Shown here in pieces: positions 34,780 to 47,157 of a DNA stretch of 64,000 nucleotides. The position numbers and the translations under genes are program-made. Position 1 is the first letter of the stretch. Each line of letters begins with the position of its first letter. The notes under the pieces are model-generated. The model saw only the letters and a list, made by a program, of their open reading frames with translations, was not told the origin of the DNA and searched no databases. The stretch comes from Phragmites australis (lineage: Eukaryota > Streptophyta > Magnoliopsida > Poales > Poaceae): NCBI RefSeq assembly GCF_958298935.1, contig NC_084931.1, positions 20,859,334 to 20,923,333 of the forward strand, in the 5' to 3' direction.

Positions 34780-36860
34780 GTGATGTTTATGTTTGTAGAG
34801 AGAGAAAAGAGCTCTGGGAAGTGTACCCTGAAAACTCTTCCTCCCCAAAGGTCCTGCCAAAATAGAATAGTGCTACCATTTCCCACTTGAGCTGAGGCAA
34901 TGCCTTTGAAAGTATCCAAGAGCTCGATTATGCCCCTCCGCCAGAAGGATCCAACCTTTCTCATTCTTGGTAGTTGAACATAGGGATAATACCTTTGCCA
35001 GATTAGTCTGACCCATGGAAGGTCTACATTGTTGAAGAATTTATGCAAGTTTCTAAGAAGTGCTTCATTATGCACTCTACTTCATTCACACCCAACCCAC
35101 CTTCTTTCTTAGGTCGAGTCACTTTGTGCCATGCAGCCATGGGCGGCTTCTTTGCATTAAGGTCTGCTCCTCTCCATAAACAGTGCATTCTAAACTTGTC
35201 AATTTGCTTGATCACTATCTTTGGGAGTTTGAGGGTGCACATATAGTAAGTTGGCAATGAGGACATAACTGAATTCACCATTTGTAGTTTGCCGCCTTGT
35301 GAGAGAAAGAGTGGGCAGCAGACTAGTCTAGATTTTGTGATACCCAAAATCCTCTACTCTAGATTTTGTGATACCCAAAGGTAAGCCTAGGTAGGTGAAG
35401 GGCAAAGTTCCAACTTGACAGTTCAGAGTATTAGCCAAAATTTGACTCTTGTCATTTGGTACATTGATGGGCACCATTATGGAGTTGTTATAGTTAACTC
35501 CAAGGCCAGTGGAGTCCGGAAAGGTATTTAACAATGCTTTCAGCACAAATAGTTGCCTAGGACATGCTTCCATGATCAGCAGTGTATCATCCTCAAATTG
35601 GACAATTGGAAAGTCACTATCAGCACCCAATGGTATTGGCAGGTTAAGCAACCCTTGATTCTTGGCCTTGTTTATAATTGATTGCAGAAGGTTAGTGGCA
35701 AGTACAAGGAGAAGGGGTGATAATGGATCTCCTTGTCTCAAGTCCTCTTATATAGTGAAAGACTTTCCTTGGTACACCATTTCAGAGTATTAGGGAAGTT
35801 CCGGAGTATAAGATATTTGATATCAAAGAAACCTATCGATCCCCAAGTCCTTTACGTTTCAGAATATCAATGATTACATGATGTTCAATCTTATCAAAAG
35901 CCTTTTCAAAGTCCAGTTTCAAATGACAAGCTCTATCTTAGACTTGTGACAAATATGCTACGGAACTGGTACAAATATTCCAAGCCTTGAGCACTCTTCT
36001 TAAGTTTTTAAATTTAGCTACCACTCTTTTTGTCTTGTCAGTCTACGGAACTGGTACTCCCCAACCATGCTGCATAATACTCATAAAGCTTTCATGCTCT
36101 AGCCAATAATTCTCAAATCTGAAAATATTAGATTTGGGGATGTCGGTCGAGATGATGATCAAGCATGGGACATGATCTGAAATATCTTTTGATAGTCTTT
36201 CACCAGAGTTTCAGGATAGCTTATAGTACAGGAATTGGAGGTGAAAAATAATCTAGTCTCTCCAATAATGGATGTTGTTGCTTGTTTGACCATGTGAAGG
36301 TACAACCCTTCAAAGGGAGCTCTACCAAACGCAAAGTACTGATGGCTTCATTGAATGCTAGCATTTCATTCACAATGCCCCCAGGCTTTTTTCTATATAC
36401 CGGAGACTGTATTAGATTGAAATCACCCACAATCAAGCAGTCCATATTATCTAGCATTTCCACATTTTGAAACCAATCAAGAAAGCTGGCTTTCCCCTCT
36501 GCTGTACAAGGACCATAGATATTGGTCAAGACCCATTGAGCTCTAGAGTGCAAGGACATAAATTCAATTGAGATTGCAAATTCTTTCTGAAAGGAGAGTT
36601 GTCCAGCAAAATGTGATCCCTTCCAAACTGTCATAATCCCTCCAGAATTACCAATTAATGGAAAGAATTCAAAGCTATCAAACTGAGTGGCGCAAAAGTT
36701 TTTAATATAGGCGACATCAAAATATTCTCTCTTGTCTCTTGGATGCAAACAATATCATAGTTTTTTTTTTTTTTGAGATTTTACTTCTAATGGCATCTCA
36801 TTTATCTTGTGAATTAATACCTCTTATATTCCAACATAGCACCTTCCATTCTCTAAATTG
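34780..36860 (-). pseudogene. LINE ORF2 (endonuclease and reverse transcriptase) remnant
   Basis: Endonuclease: minus-strand 36850-36221 has WKVLCWNIRGINSQDK, CIQETRE, SGGIMTVWKGSHFAGQ, NIYGPCTAEGKASFLDWF, DCLIVGDFNLIQSP and LERLDYF, the AP-endonuclease signature. A run of 14 T (36761-36774) breaks the frame near its start. RT: 35741-35330 has MRQGDPLSPLLLVLATNLLQ and a VQFEDDTLLIMEA box, where LINEs have FADD. GLGVNYNNS and PFTYLGLPLGI follow. After a 31-bp duplication the text resumes with KLQMVNSVMSSLPTYYMCTL, FLWRG-like CLWRGAD and WRRGIIELLDTFKGIA. The enzyme would nick target DNA and reverse-transcribe LINE RNA onto it. Confidence 0.87.
35327..35379. repeat. 31-bp offset duplication in LINE RT
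   Basis: The word TCTAGATTTTGTGATACCCA is at 35327 and again at 35358, an offset of 31 bp. Not being a multiple of three, it breaks the RT frame. Confidence 0.93.
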
Positions 36861-37779
36861 TTTCGGTTGTAGAGCCATAAAACCATTCCATAAAGCAAGA
36901 AATAGTCCATGTACATAATATGTAGGATGAGAAAACCCACAAAGCCAATAGCAGAATAGACCTGAAGAGCCCTATTCTTGAAGTCAAAAGCAGGCAATAC
37001 TTGAAACTGTAAAGACTCTAGATTGCCTAAATTACAAAAGGTGGAGATCCTGAAACAAAAGAAAGAGTGACAAAACACTCTACTTTTTAGCCTTTTTCTT
37101 TGGTTTGTCATCATTGGAAGATTTCTTTGGTGCCTTGACTTTACTTTCCTTCTTCTTGCTTCTTGTCTCTCTGCACCCACTGTGCTTTTTACTTTCCTCT
37201 TAGCTCCCAAGGCTGAGTCAGACAACACATCAGGCGCTATCTTGCAAAAAGTTTCTTCAAGATTTCTAATTACTGTAGTGGAGAGTGTGGGAGGCTCCAC
37301 TGAGCAAACCAAGCAATTTTTATCTGAGCAGCCATGCTTCTTGAAGCCATTATTTTGATTTCTGATTCTAAGGTTGTGTCTTCTGTCTCGACCAAAGGAA
37401 CCTTCTTGAATTTCTTCTTCTTGATGTGTTAAAGCCGAAGGACTAGAGGAAGTTTCTGCGTGAGAACCTGGATGGCAATAGGACTAGAAGGTGCAGAGGA
37501 GACCTTTCCAGTACTAGAGGGGGATCCACTGGCCCCATCAACCTGGTTAATGCTTGCTTCAGTTACATTATGAGACTCAACTAAACAAACCATCTGACAA
37601 GATGGTTCTGCATTTTTTTGGGCATTGTATTGGGAGAAGAGATTGAATCCTAGGCTCTCTGGATGTAGCAAAAAAGGACTCCCAAGCCTTGGAGGAAAGG
37701 AAATGCTTTGCCCATTCAAAGTGTGATGGTGACAACAACATAATTGTGAAGAAATAAGACCACTCAACTAGAATATCCA

Positions 37780-39855
37780 CTACCTTCTGAGTGTTGCCAA
37801 CTGGAGCAAAGTATTTAGCCTAGAGCTATCACTGTCAGCATTTTGTTTAGGTGGCCATGAAACAGGTTGTTGTGGAGAGTGAAGGACTTGAAAACTAGAT
37901 CCACTGACTGGCTGTCCAAAGAATTGCATCATTCCCACTTGAATCCAAATATTATTGTCTTGGCCTTCTTGCATGTCTTGTTACTGTAACTCAAGGGAAA
38001 GTGCTCGTTGCATTGGATTTGGTTCTAGCCCTTGCTATACTTGGTCTACTAGTCTCACATCAGCAGGGAGAACCTGTAGGGGTTGCTCTGGCCCTTGATT
38101 CGGTTGAGAAATCATTTGTGAATTCTCATAGGTTCTTGTTAGGGATTGGTTGAGGTCTAGCTGTTGCATTTGTTGGGGTGCAGGCAGCTGTTCTAGTTGC
38201 TAAGAATTATCCCCTCCTAAGACTTCTTCAAGAGCATCATCATGCAGAAAAAATAGCAGGTTCTGGGGGTGGAGCTTGGAGTGCAAGGACCAGAGGTATT
38301 TCTGGTGGGATACTAGTATCCATTTCCTGGTTGGAAAGGAATTTGTTCTCAAGTTTTTGGTTCTTTGAGTTATCTACATCTTCTGATCTTATGAAGGAGT
38401 GTAGCCCCAAAGTGTCGTTGTTTGCCGCTCTTTCGCAATGAGGTTTCAACTCGTTGTTTGCCGCTCTTTCGCAATGAGGTTTCAACACCAGGATGAACTT
38501 GATCACTAGTGGGATAGTGGGTCTATATGGCACAATAGCAAGAGGGCTGCATTGAAGTGGGATGCCTGGGATATTGCTGCAAGTCTGAATTTTCTTGATT
38601 GATTCCTTGGTTGCCAAGTTGCCAGCGAGTAGATAGCTAAAAGTATTATCCCAGAATTCCTTGTTTGAGATCAATTGCAGCTGAACTGGGAGGCTTTGAT
38701 GAATTGGTTTTCCAAGAGAGAACAAGTGAACTAGATGGCTCCATTGCTTGCTATGTTCTTGATCCATTTTTGCGCCATCTTATCATATGGCATGGTTTGC
38801 CCAATAGTGCTCCTTGGAGTTAGGTCTATCCTGGTTTTAGTAACTTGGATCACCTGATCATTCACACCCTGTCCTCCCATAGGAATGCCCAGTAAAGGAA
38901 TTTGGGCCTCAATTCGGCCTTGCTCTGAAAAAGTTTTATACACTTGTGGTTGGCACTTTTGGACCCACCTATACTTTCCGCTGTGCATCCTTTTGAGACA
39001 ATATTTAGCAATGTGGCCATAGTTGAAGCAGCTTTTGCACCTTATGTCCCCCAAACAATCCTTGACAAGGTGACCCGCCCTCAAGTATTTGAAACAGAGA
39101 TGGGAAGGAACATCAATATTAACACCTTGAACAAGAGGCAGAACCTCTGTTTGGTAAGATGGGGAGACATGCATAGCATTAGTCTCAAAGATATAGTCCC
39201 ACTTGAGCATGTTAAATATATTCTTTGACAGGATGGAGGAGTTTAGATTTGGGAATTTTCCCCCGAATCTGAGTTTTTATTTTTCCAATATTAATAGGAC
39301 AAAGAAATTCTCCAATTTTGATTACTGGGGAAGCTTGCACTGGAGAAGATTTTCTGATTGGAGAGTCTTGAACAAACTTATGAGCAAAAGACACTCCCTT
39401 GGAAGAGTAGTTTCATTTCACTGATTTCTTGAGAGTAACTGCAATCCATTTTCTTCATCAACATTCCAAGCAAATTTCTCCCTCTGCCAATTTGCACCAC
39501 CATCTCCCCATAAATGGAAGTACACATCAAACTGTTTGGTAGTGGTCCTCTTAAGAGAATAGACATAAAAACCAACATTCTTGGAAGCTACTGAGAAGAT
39601 AAAGTGATGATCACTTGCATACTGCACATGAAAACCAGCTGGGGAACTGCCTAGAATCGAATGAAGGGCCCAGCTCATTGATTCCTTGGTCAACCGAAAG
39701 GTGTGACAACGAAAATACGCAAGCAGGAAGAAGCAACCATAGGTGGAGGATGATGAGTGGTGAACAGAAGAGTGGAAGTGAGACAACACTTCAGCTTGGA
39801 ACTGCTTCCCATGGTTAAAATCCCAATCCTTTTTGAGGAGGGGATCCGGTTCCAT
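37780..39855 (-). pseudogene. LINE ORF1 (DUF4283-like, CCHC knuckles) remnant
   Basis: The N-terminal block 39855-39418 reads MEPDPLLKKDWDFNHGKQF, then FRLTKESMSWALHSILG and FYVYSLKRTTTKQFDVYFHL, in the manner of plant DUF4283. The middle block 39210-38731 carries knuckle-like CFKYLRAGHLVKDC and a better CKSCFNYGHIAKYC, which has the CxxCxxxxHxxxxC spacing. ORF1 proteins coat the LINE RNA. The C-terminal block (38767-38240) has a 12-residue in-frame duplication ending HCERAANNE / HCERAANND. The frame is interrupted between blocks. Confidence 0.8.
38415..38486. repeat. 36-bp tandem duplication in LINE ORF1
   Basis: Unit TCGTTGTTTGCCGCTCTTTC plus GCAATGAGGTTTCAAC, at 38415-38450 and 38451-38486. 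It is a multiple of three and repeats 12 residues in frame. Confidence 0.95.
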
Positions 39856-40439
39856 TGCAGGATGAGCTCTAGTGGGAATTGGGAGCTAAGATCTCTGCGT
39901 TCTTGGCGACTTGCTCATCATGCAGCCTGGAGTCGGTGGTTTCCGAGGGACTGCACTGCTGATAGCTGCTCTATCCTCTGCGTGGATACACTTCAGAGCA
40001 TGAGGTTCCTGCAGCACAACGTCCTCTACTTTGCTGCTTTGCTTTGTTGATTACTATTTTTGTGATGATGCTGCTTCCCAAACAGGACAAAGTAGTGTAG
40101 TAGTAACACGGAGAGCAGCAGCAAAACAGATTTGGACAACGGGTGTTGTGCAGAGGATCCCCTTTTTAGATCGGAGAGGCTGTGGTGGGCAAGCTGACGG
40201 GAGGTTTCAGGGATTGGCAGTCGGATCACCGCCAGCGCGAGACCGGAGAACATGGCTACACGCGCGCGCTCCTGCCTCGCTCACGCGTGTAAATGAGCTC
40301 GCCGAGGATGCAAGGGGTGACTGCACAGCATCGATGCGGACGCGAACGCGGGCAGGCTAGCGAACTACGAGGACGGGCGGCGGCGGCTCCTTACTAGGAG
40401 ATACACTTACCTGGTGGAAACACTAGTTTTATTTATTAG

Positions 40440-40850
40440 TAGCTGAGGTGTTCATTTCGAAACCTTATAATTTGTCTTTTTGAAGAACTTTAAGAAGGGA
40501 TATGCTACATGAATTTAATAATCTGGCTACTCTGCTAGATGGATCTTCTAGAGATGTTTTGTGGAAAGGGGAGGCAAGTTTATATACTACCAAAGGATAG
40601 TACAAATGGTTGAAAAATGGGATTGCCAAGATATCGAAGGAGAGGATGGGTATTTGTAAATACAAAGCCCACAGAATAAAAGTGTTTTTATGGTCCCTGT
40701 ATAATAGAAAAACTCTAACTAGAGATCACAATGACTAAAATAGGGTTGAAAAGGGATTAAAAAATTAGCTTTTGTGATATTTATGGCAATATTGATCACC
40801 TAATTATCTTTCAGTGTTCAGTAGAGATGCAAAGCTGGTATTAGCTAGTA
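40440..40850 (+). mobile_element. LINE 3'-part scrap (zinc-finger tail), plus strand
   Basis: Plus-strand text in shifting frames gives YKWLKNGIAKIS-like, YKAHRIKVFLWSLYNRKTLT and CDIYGNIDHLIIFQCSV, which resemble the region after RT in plant LINEs (the CxxC..HL(I/F)FxC tail). It is opposite in orientation to the LINE at 34780-39860. Frames are broken. It could be the lost 3' part of that element after an inversion, or an unrelated insertion. Confidence 0.5.
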
Positions 40851-42047
40851 GAACGTGAGATTATTCAAAGAGAGTAGAAATATTTGTGTTGAGATTCGTG
40901 TTGAAGATATAGGTGAATAAATCATAGAATTGGTAAGAATCAACGAATAGATAAATATCAAATAGAAATAAATAGTAGACAGTCAAGATAGACTGTACAT
41001 GTGCATAGCCATGCGGAGTTATATTTGCCCTATTTGGTAGAGCACTGATTTGACCCTTTTTTCCATTGGCAACTTCAAACGGTTCCATTCCGATCCATCG
41101 GACACGATCCTACTTTCTAGTGCTGCGCTTGTCAAGATCTGGTTCCCACCTTAGTGACCAGGAATATGAAACCATGTTCCTCATCCCAGGAACACAAGAA
41201 CAATCTGGTTTCCACCTTATCGTAACCTTTCACAAGTTGCGTACCATGTTCCTTTCCTCAACCTTATCAACCCGGAAACTTGGTGACTAGCACCGCTAGC
41301 TCTAGGCCATTTTATGTTTTAGAGATGAAGCAAGCACACATGTGAATACTATGACAATATCTAGGTGAATAACCAGCTATAGTAGAAATTTGGAGGAAGC
41401 TCTTGCAAAGAATCCAGACACAACTCTTGCAAAGAGAGATTTATAAATGGAAAGATACAACACTAACAAAACGGCTGTTTCTTTGAAGTGTAATATAGTA
41501 CAAATGATCCCAGATTGGAACAACAAAAACAACCTTTGTCCCAAACAAGTTAGGTAAGCTAGAGATGGAACTCACAAGATCTAACTTAAAAGATGATGTG
41601 AAAACAATAATGATAATAAAGGTAATAGTAATAGTAACAAAATAAAAGTGAACAACAGAAACAACACTAACAAAAAATTGTCAAAACCCTAAGCTAACTA
41701 ATCAGAAACTACAAAACGCTATCAGTAAGACTACACAAATTGAAAGTCCATCTTGCCTCTTTACACCTTGCGCAGGTCCTTTATAGATAGACAGTACAGC
41801 TCAAAAGCTGAAAAAGGAATAAAGGATCCGCTGTGGTTTCTGAAGAAACCTCCCAATGATACCATCCGCTTTCTTAACAATGCAGTACTCTCAACTACAG
41901 AGAATGTGTGATGAAATACTGTGTTAACTGGAGCGACATGGCAAACTACAGAATACCCAGAAGTCTTCCTTATTTTCTGTTCTGCCGATGATACAAAGGA
42001 CGCCAGAAGGTAGGATGTAAGATAGCAGCTTCCAGCCCAAGCATACC
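40851..42047. other. 3' flank of the PMT gene
   Basis: Includes the PMT 3' UTR on the minus strand (from 42047 leftwards). 41060-41290 has short open frames with repeated phrases about TGGTTTCCACC / TGGTTCCCACC and ACCATGTTCCT. No gene recognised. Confidence 0.4.
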
Positions 42048-45000
42048 TCAACCTATAGCCCAGAATTTCTTCCTGCAAATCAGAACTTTCTCTGTTCCGT
42101 TTTCCTCATTTTCCAGCATATGTGTGGTAACATCCCAAAGGAACTTCGGTGCAAGATCAATGATTCTTGAGAGAGTGTTCTTCTCATCTCTAATAATGAT
42201 GAAACCCTGTATGTTCATGATTTTTTCAGACAATGTTGATTCTTCTCTTTTAACTAAATTCCATAAAGACCATAGCATATTTGATCCCATGTTAACAAAA
42301 CATAGAAATTTATGCTACACAAGAAAAATTCTGAATGGACAAATAGTTAGCTTGTGCTTTATACTATATATTTAGCTATGAAAGAACAATCATTGAGTGG
42401 CAGGTTGACACTATCAAATTTCCCTGAACAAATTGTTTTTTTATCACGAATCTGATATATCTATGAGGTGTTAGCCATTTTTTTATGGTTGGCATGCTCA
42501 ATCATTTAGAAACTAGTTTGCGATGAAAAAGACAAGTGCTTCTTCGGCTCTTCGAAGATATAGCTATAATGTAACTACGTAAGACATTTGTACTCTACTG
42601 AGGACACATGAAAGAGCCATACACCTAAGTATTTGATGACAAAAACATGACCTTACATAGGAATCGATTGTGCTGTGAGCATGATATAAACTTTGCTCTT
42701 GCAAAATTAAGAGCTGTTTGTTCTTGCAAACATAAACAGATGTATGTTCTTACAAACATGGGCATTAGTAAATAAGATACGCACTGAAGTATCTATAATT
42801 GTCAATAATCAACTAAAAGGCAATAGTTACCCGGGGGCGAATGATGCGATCCATTTCTAACATGATATCTTCCAACGAACAATCTTCCTTGCGACCTTCA
42901 TAATGTGAAAAGAGGTGGAAAACATGCAGCAAATCATAGGACCTAGGATATGTTGAGAATGGCTCACACCTGCAGCGTTAATATTGAATGGCTTTGGTTT
43001 CATCATAAACAAGAGAAATGGATGTTTATTGGTTTTGGAAGAAGTACCAACCAGTCATGGTAAGAACCGAGCAACCCACGGTCATAGATAACTGGCAATG
43101 TGTTGCTCATGGTATGGGGTACTATATTCATAATCCAGACAGGATCATTGCTTAGTGCTGCAGCAAATCCGCCATAATTAGCATTCATGTCCATGACATT
43201 TCGGATGCTAGTCTTTTCAACACCAAGAAATAACCAATACTTGTGAACCTGGTTCTTCCAGAACTGGTTATTCTTCTCAAACCTCTCTGGCTTAACTCCT
43301 AAAACGTATGTTCCAGAAAACTGGTTATATTCACATATAGGAAATACAAATTCAAGTAAAGGATCAAATTAAATTTACATCAAAGATTTGGATCACTTTG
43401 GTTAAACAAGTTTTAGATCCTAACCACCTAAGACCTTGTTTTGACTGAATGTGGAGGACATCGTTTTTACACACTTTATAGTTCAGAATGGAACTTGACT
43501 CAAATTTGTAGAATCAAAATGGGTCTTATCTTCTTTTCTGTACGCAATGGAAAAATGGAGCTGACCTATCATCTCCAAACTCTTGAAATAAAACGATAGG
43601 CGGTCAGGTCTGGAAGGCAATTTCTGAATCTCAGATTTGTCCTTGTTGAGCCTCACGCAGTTCATTAATGGGATTTTCCATGATGGTGAAACATTGTCAT
43701 TGGCTTCGCAAATATTCAGTAGCTTCATATCAGCATTTTTCTGTCTGCAGGATTCAACTTCGGGTTTAACCCAAATAGCAGTCTGAACATGCTTAGCAAT
43801 AAGCTTCCAACACATTGCTGTTGTAATATTAACAAGCTTCTCCCAAATAACAGGAAAGTCCTTATCTTTTCTATAAGCTGGTGGAGCAGAGTATACAAAA
43901 TATCCATTAGGTCGCAAAAGCCGGTCTACCTCTTTGAGCAATATTCCATCTGGAAAACAAGTCATGGGTTATGGGTCAAATTTTGGATGGTGTATCTAGA
44001 AAGTAGAATTTATAAAGAAAAGACCGTCAGAAGAAGTGACTTTCTAAGAAAAATACTGACTGTGCAAGAGTACAGATACGTAACTTGAGAATCAGTTGTT
44101 TTTAATAAAGACTTGTCACATTCCATCATGCACATACTTTTTTTTCTCGACCACAATAATGCACATACTACACACTATAATTGGATGTTCCCACATAAAA
44201 TGTTGTCAACAGAAAGAAAAAAAAAGGTCTTATAAAAAGTTAAATTTGGTCAGTAGCTTAGGACAAACTGTAATGTGAAATTGTGAATCTTACCATTTTC
44301 ATGCCAATCAACACGACATCGGGAGCAGTGAACCATTTCAAATGAATTTCCAGGATAAGGTAATTGCTTTGTGGCTAATACAGAGATCATTGCACCAATC
44401 CCACGTTCTAAGGCAAACTGGATTTGATTCTCATGGCCATCTTTTGGGGCAAATGACATAGTTTGAATGTCTAGAGGAAGAAGATAAGCAGAAAAGCTGG
44501 CAACACCACATCCAACATCCAAAACTTGGACTACTCCTGCCGAACGGAGATCACCAGTACTATTTGTTGTCATATTTCCTAGCCTGCATTTATCAATTAC
44601 AGAAACTACATCAACAGAATATCCTTTCACATGATAAAAAGAAAGCAGTAGCATGAACCATATAATTAATTGGTGCTCCAAACTATGGTCCCTTCACGGC
44701 TTCACCACACATACTCTCCATCTATAATATTACTTGAGAGTAGGCTTCCAATAGGTTGTCCCCTCGAGAATATAAAATGTAAGATTGAAATTGATAACGC
44801 TCAGCATTTACTACTAGGCATCACATATGACTAATCATCTAGATGAGATTACAAACATTGGATTGCAATTCCAGGCTCTGGAAATTAAAAATATATATGT
44901 GCTCCAGCTTAAACGCCAAAATTTGAAATGTGAATTAGGCGAACAATTCAGGGTTACCTCTCTATGTACTCTGATGCACCATGTTTGAAGTGAGTGCCAC

Positions 45001-46180
45001 CTCCAGGAAACCACCAAAGCTTGCCCTTGTCATGCACCCAGTTCTGTCCTCCTTTGACCTCAGCAAGATGTGAATGATTGACATTACTATGCCACACATA
45101 GTCTCGACTTGTTGGCCATCTTATTGGTATCTTGTAGTCATTTGGTGGGGGCACCAAACAAAACAAGCGTTTCTCTTGTGGAGGACAAATACTTTCAAGA
45201 TCCTCATGCTTAGATCTATCTAGGTTCTTTAAGCTGCTTATATAGGCCGCATCATGGCAGGGGACGTACTCATTGTATTCCAAAGGACAAACATCAACTC
45301 CATAATCTGGAACTGAGACTGGTTTCGTCCGGTAAGTATGAGAAACTCTGTTTGTAAACATTGGAGCATCTGCAACTGAAAAGATTTTAACCATCTTGGA
45401 AGGGAAACATCATGCAAAGTACCAGTCATATGAATATGGTAAGCTAGGAGTAACACCTACTTAAATGCGTCAAGACCTGACCAACATAATTTGGCAAATT
45501 ATAAATTGACACAAACTTTAACACATTATCCTGCATTCTGTTAACCTAATTCTTTGCTGCCGACACAAGGCAATCCCAAATCCCAATTAAATGTACACTG
45601 GTTAGTCTCAGATTTTTAAGAAACAAATTTTCAGATTTCCTAAAAAGTATCGTGGTCTGGGTTTTCTCAAACTATTCTCATAATTAACATCTGCCCACAC
45701 ACAAGTATACAGAGCAATCCCGTAGAACCAAGTATCCAACAAGCATCTCTTTTACTAATAATGCAGGAGCATCTAGGAACCCTTCAACCATAAACTCAAA
45801 TCTGCCGCACTTATTGGGCAGCCCAGCAAGAAGACTCGAACAAGCGAGGCCATGAGCCGCTCTTTTTCTAAGAACTCCCCAAGAAGTGGACTGTAAAATG
45901 TAATCCGGCGGCGGGTCTGGAGAGGGGACACACGGTCGGCGAGAGCAGTCGGCGGCGGATCTGGAGAGGGTACACACGGTCGGCGAGAGCAGTCACCTTG
46001 GGACATGGAGGAATCGGGCAATCGGGCGCCGGAAGGGGGCAGTACGAGCGCGGGGGAGGCGGACGAGCCGAAGAGGGTGCCGGCGTAGAAGGACGCGGCG
46101 ACGAGGGCGACGCCCAGGAGCAGGAGCTGCACCGACCGCGGCTCCACCGCGGCCGCGGCCGGCGACCACCACCGTCCCAT
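42048..46180 (-). CDS. Putative PMT-family methyltransferase (Methyltransf_29/DUF248), 7 coding exons
   Basis: A Golgi type II membrane protein of the plant PMT/QUASIMODO2 family; members are linked to pectin methylation and cell adhesion. Coding exons: 46180-45997, 45375-44958, 44583-44294, 43949-43566, 43298-43052, 42969-42831, 42206-42048. All junctions are GT..AG and in phase; 1821 bp, 606 residues, the usual length. The ATG ([16 protein letters not shown]) has A at -3. A membrane anchor lies at about residues 18-36. The PMT domain has [34 protein letters not shown], the SAM-binding [16 protein letters not shown] (about 221-236), [97 protein letters not shown] and CRKKFWAIG at the end. 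AYRKDKDFP and the TTAMCWKL region recall the PMT4-PMT7 group; that is from memory. The substrate cannot be read from sequence. Confidence 0.95.
45907..45994. repeat. 44-bp tandem duplication in PMT intron 1
   Basis: Two copies, 45907-45950 and 45951-45994, of a unit starting GGCGGCGGRTCTGGAGAGGG and ending GGCGAGAGCAGTC. The second copy ends one base short of the intron 1 donor (GT at 45996-45995). Confidence 0.92.
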
Positions 46181-46853
46181 CCTGCTGCTTCTCTCTCTCA
46201 CTCACTCCCCGCGTTCAGTTGAGACGATCTCTTGTTCCAGATCGGGTCCGAGTTGGTTTAAGTTTGCCTTGCACTTCTTTTTTTTTTTTTAAGATGCAAT
46301 TTTCTAAGCCCTTATCCAATCAGCATTACCTATGTTTTTTTAAAAACACCTGTACAAATCATATATGTACCTATACTCTCACACCATCATACATATGTAC
46401 TTACACAATATTTACTAAAAACTAAAAATACGAAACTTGAAGGTCGACACAAGTCACCGCAGCGGCAGAGATACAACCACATTTATTAATCATCCAAGCT
46501 AAAGCTTGGTTCTCAGCATGACCTATAGTTACCTAGCGAGTACTTTCTATCCAATGAAAGGTATAACTCGGGGGTCCAAACATAACTTGAATTTTCAAAA
46601 TTTCACAATGAGGAGCAAATTTTCAAAAATTCTTAGCTAGATAAATACTTACTCAAAAATAAAGTTTAGCAGAGAAAAACGTAAAACTTTGAACACAAAG
46701 TTCCAACTTTAACTCAGCAGCTCCAACTTTGTTACCAGAAAATTGCAACTTCCAGCTCAACAATACTAGAAAAAGAAATTGTTCGCAACTTAGTGAACAA
46801 CTGAACATTCATCAATAGTAAATTCCTTTTCTAAATAGAATTGGGTTTATTTT
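46181..46853. other. PMT upstream region
   Basis: 5' UTR and promoter of the PMT gene on the minus strand. GA-rich (minus-strand GAGAGAGAGAAGC) just upstream of the ATG. Otherwise AT-rich, with a run of 12 T near 46279-46290. No other gene seen. Confidence 0.45.
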
Positions 46854-47157
46854 TGTTAGGGTTGAGGATCGTTGTTAAGCACCCCTGATGGCCCTATGGC
46901 TTCATTGGCTCATATATATGGGTCCACGTCTCCCGAACGCCGCTTTCTGACTTTCAGGCTTCGGCGTAACCACCTTCCGAAGCCTTCATCTCCCAAAGCC
47001 ATGTCTCCCGAAGCCTCCATCTTCCGGAGCCCCCGTCTCCGAGGCTCGGGCAGGCTTCCCGAAGGCAGCTAGGCCATCAGACCCCAAGAAAGATCTGTCA
47101 GGAGAGGAACGCCGGTTATCCTTTGCTTGCAAGGAAGTGACCGGCATTAATTATCTC
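46854..47157 (+). repeat. Left LTR, truncated
   Basis: Aligns with 51331-51645: TGTTAGGGTTGAGGATCGTT against TGTTGGGGGTCGTT, then GGAGCCCCCGTCTCCGAGGC and CTCGGGCAGGCTTCCCGAAG in both. Similarity stops at ATTAATTA (47157), where the antisense ORF begins. So a deletion removed the rest of the LTR, the primer site, gag and pol. Confidence 0.85.

Larger units (their letters stand above)
34780..39860 (-). mobile_element. L1-type LINE (non-LTR retrotransposon), 3' end missing
   Basis: Minus-strand order is ORF1 (39855 to about 37780), endonuclease (from about 36860), RT and the region after RT (to about 34780). No poly-A tail or target duplication is visible at the left end, and the reverse-transcriptase zinc-finger tail is absent, so the 3' end has been lost. 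The 5' limit near 39860 is the first ORF1 codon; upstream leader sequence may extend to about 40400. Confidence 0.85.

Noticed and set aside
42840..43300. Possible premature end of the PMT gene
   Set aside because: Apparent stops fall in introns; joining exons 43298-43052, 42969-42831 and 42206-42048 keeps the frame through the family C-terminus.
46178..46205. Upstream alternative starts for the PMT gene
   Set aside because: The upstream codons at 46199-46201 and 46203-46205 are GTG, not ATG; the first ATG in a good context is at 46180.
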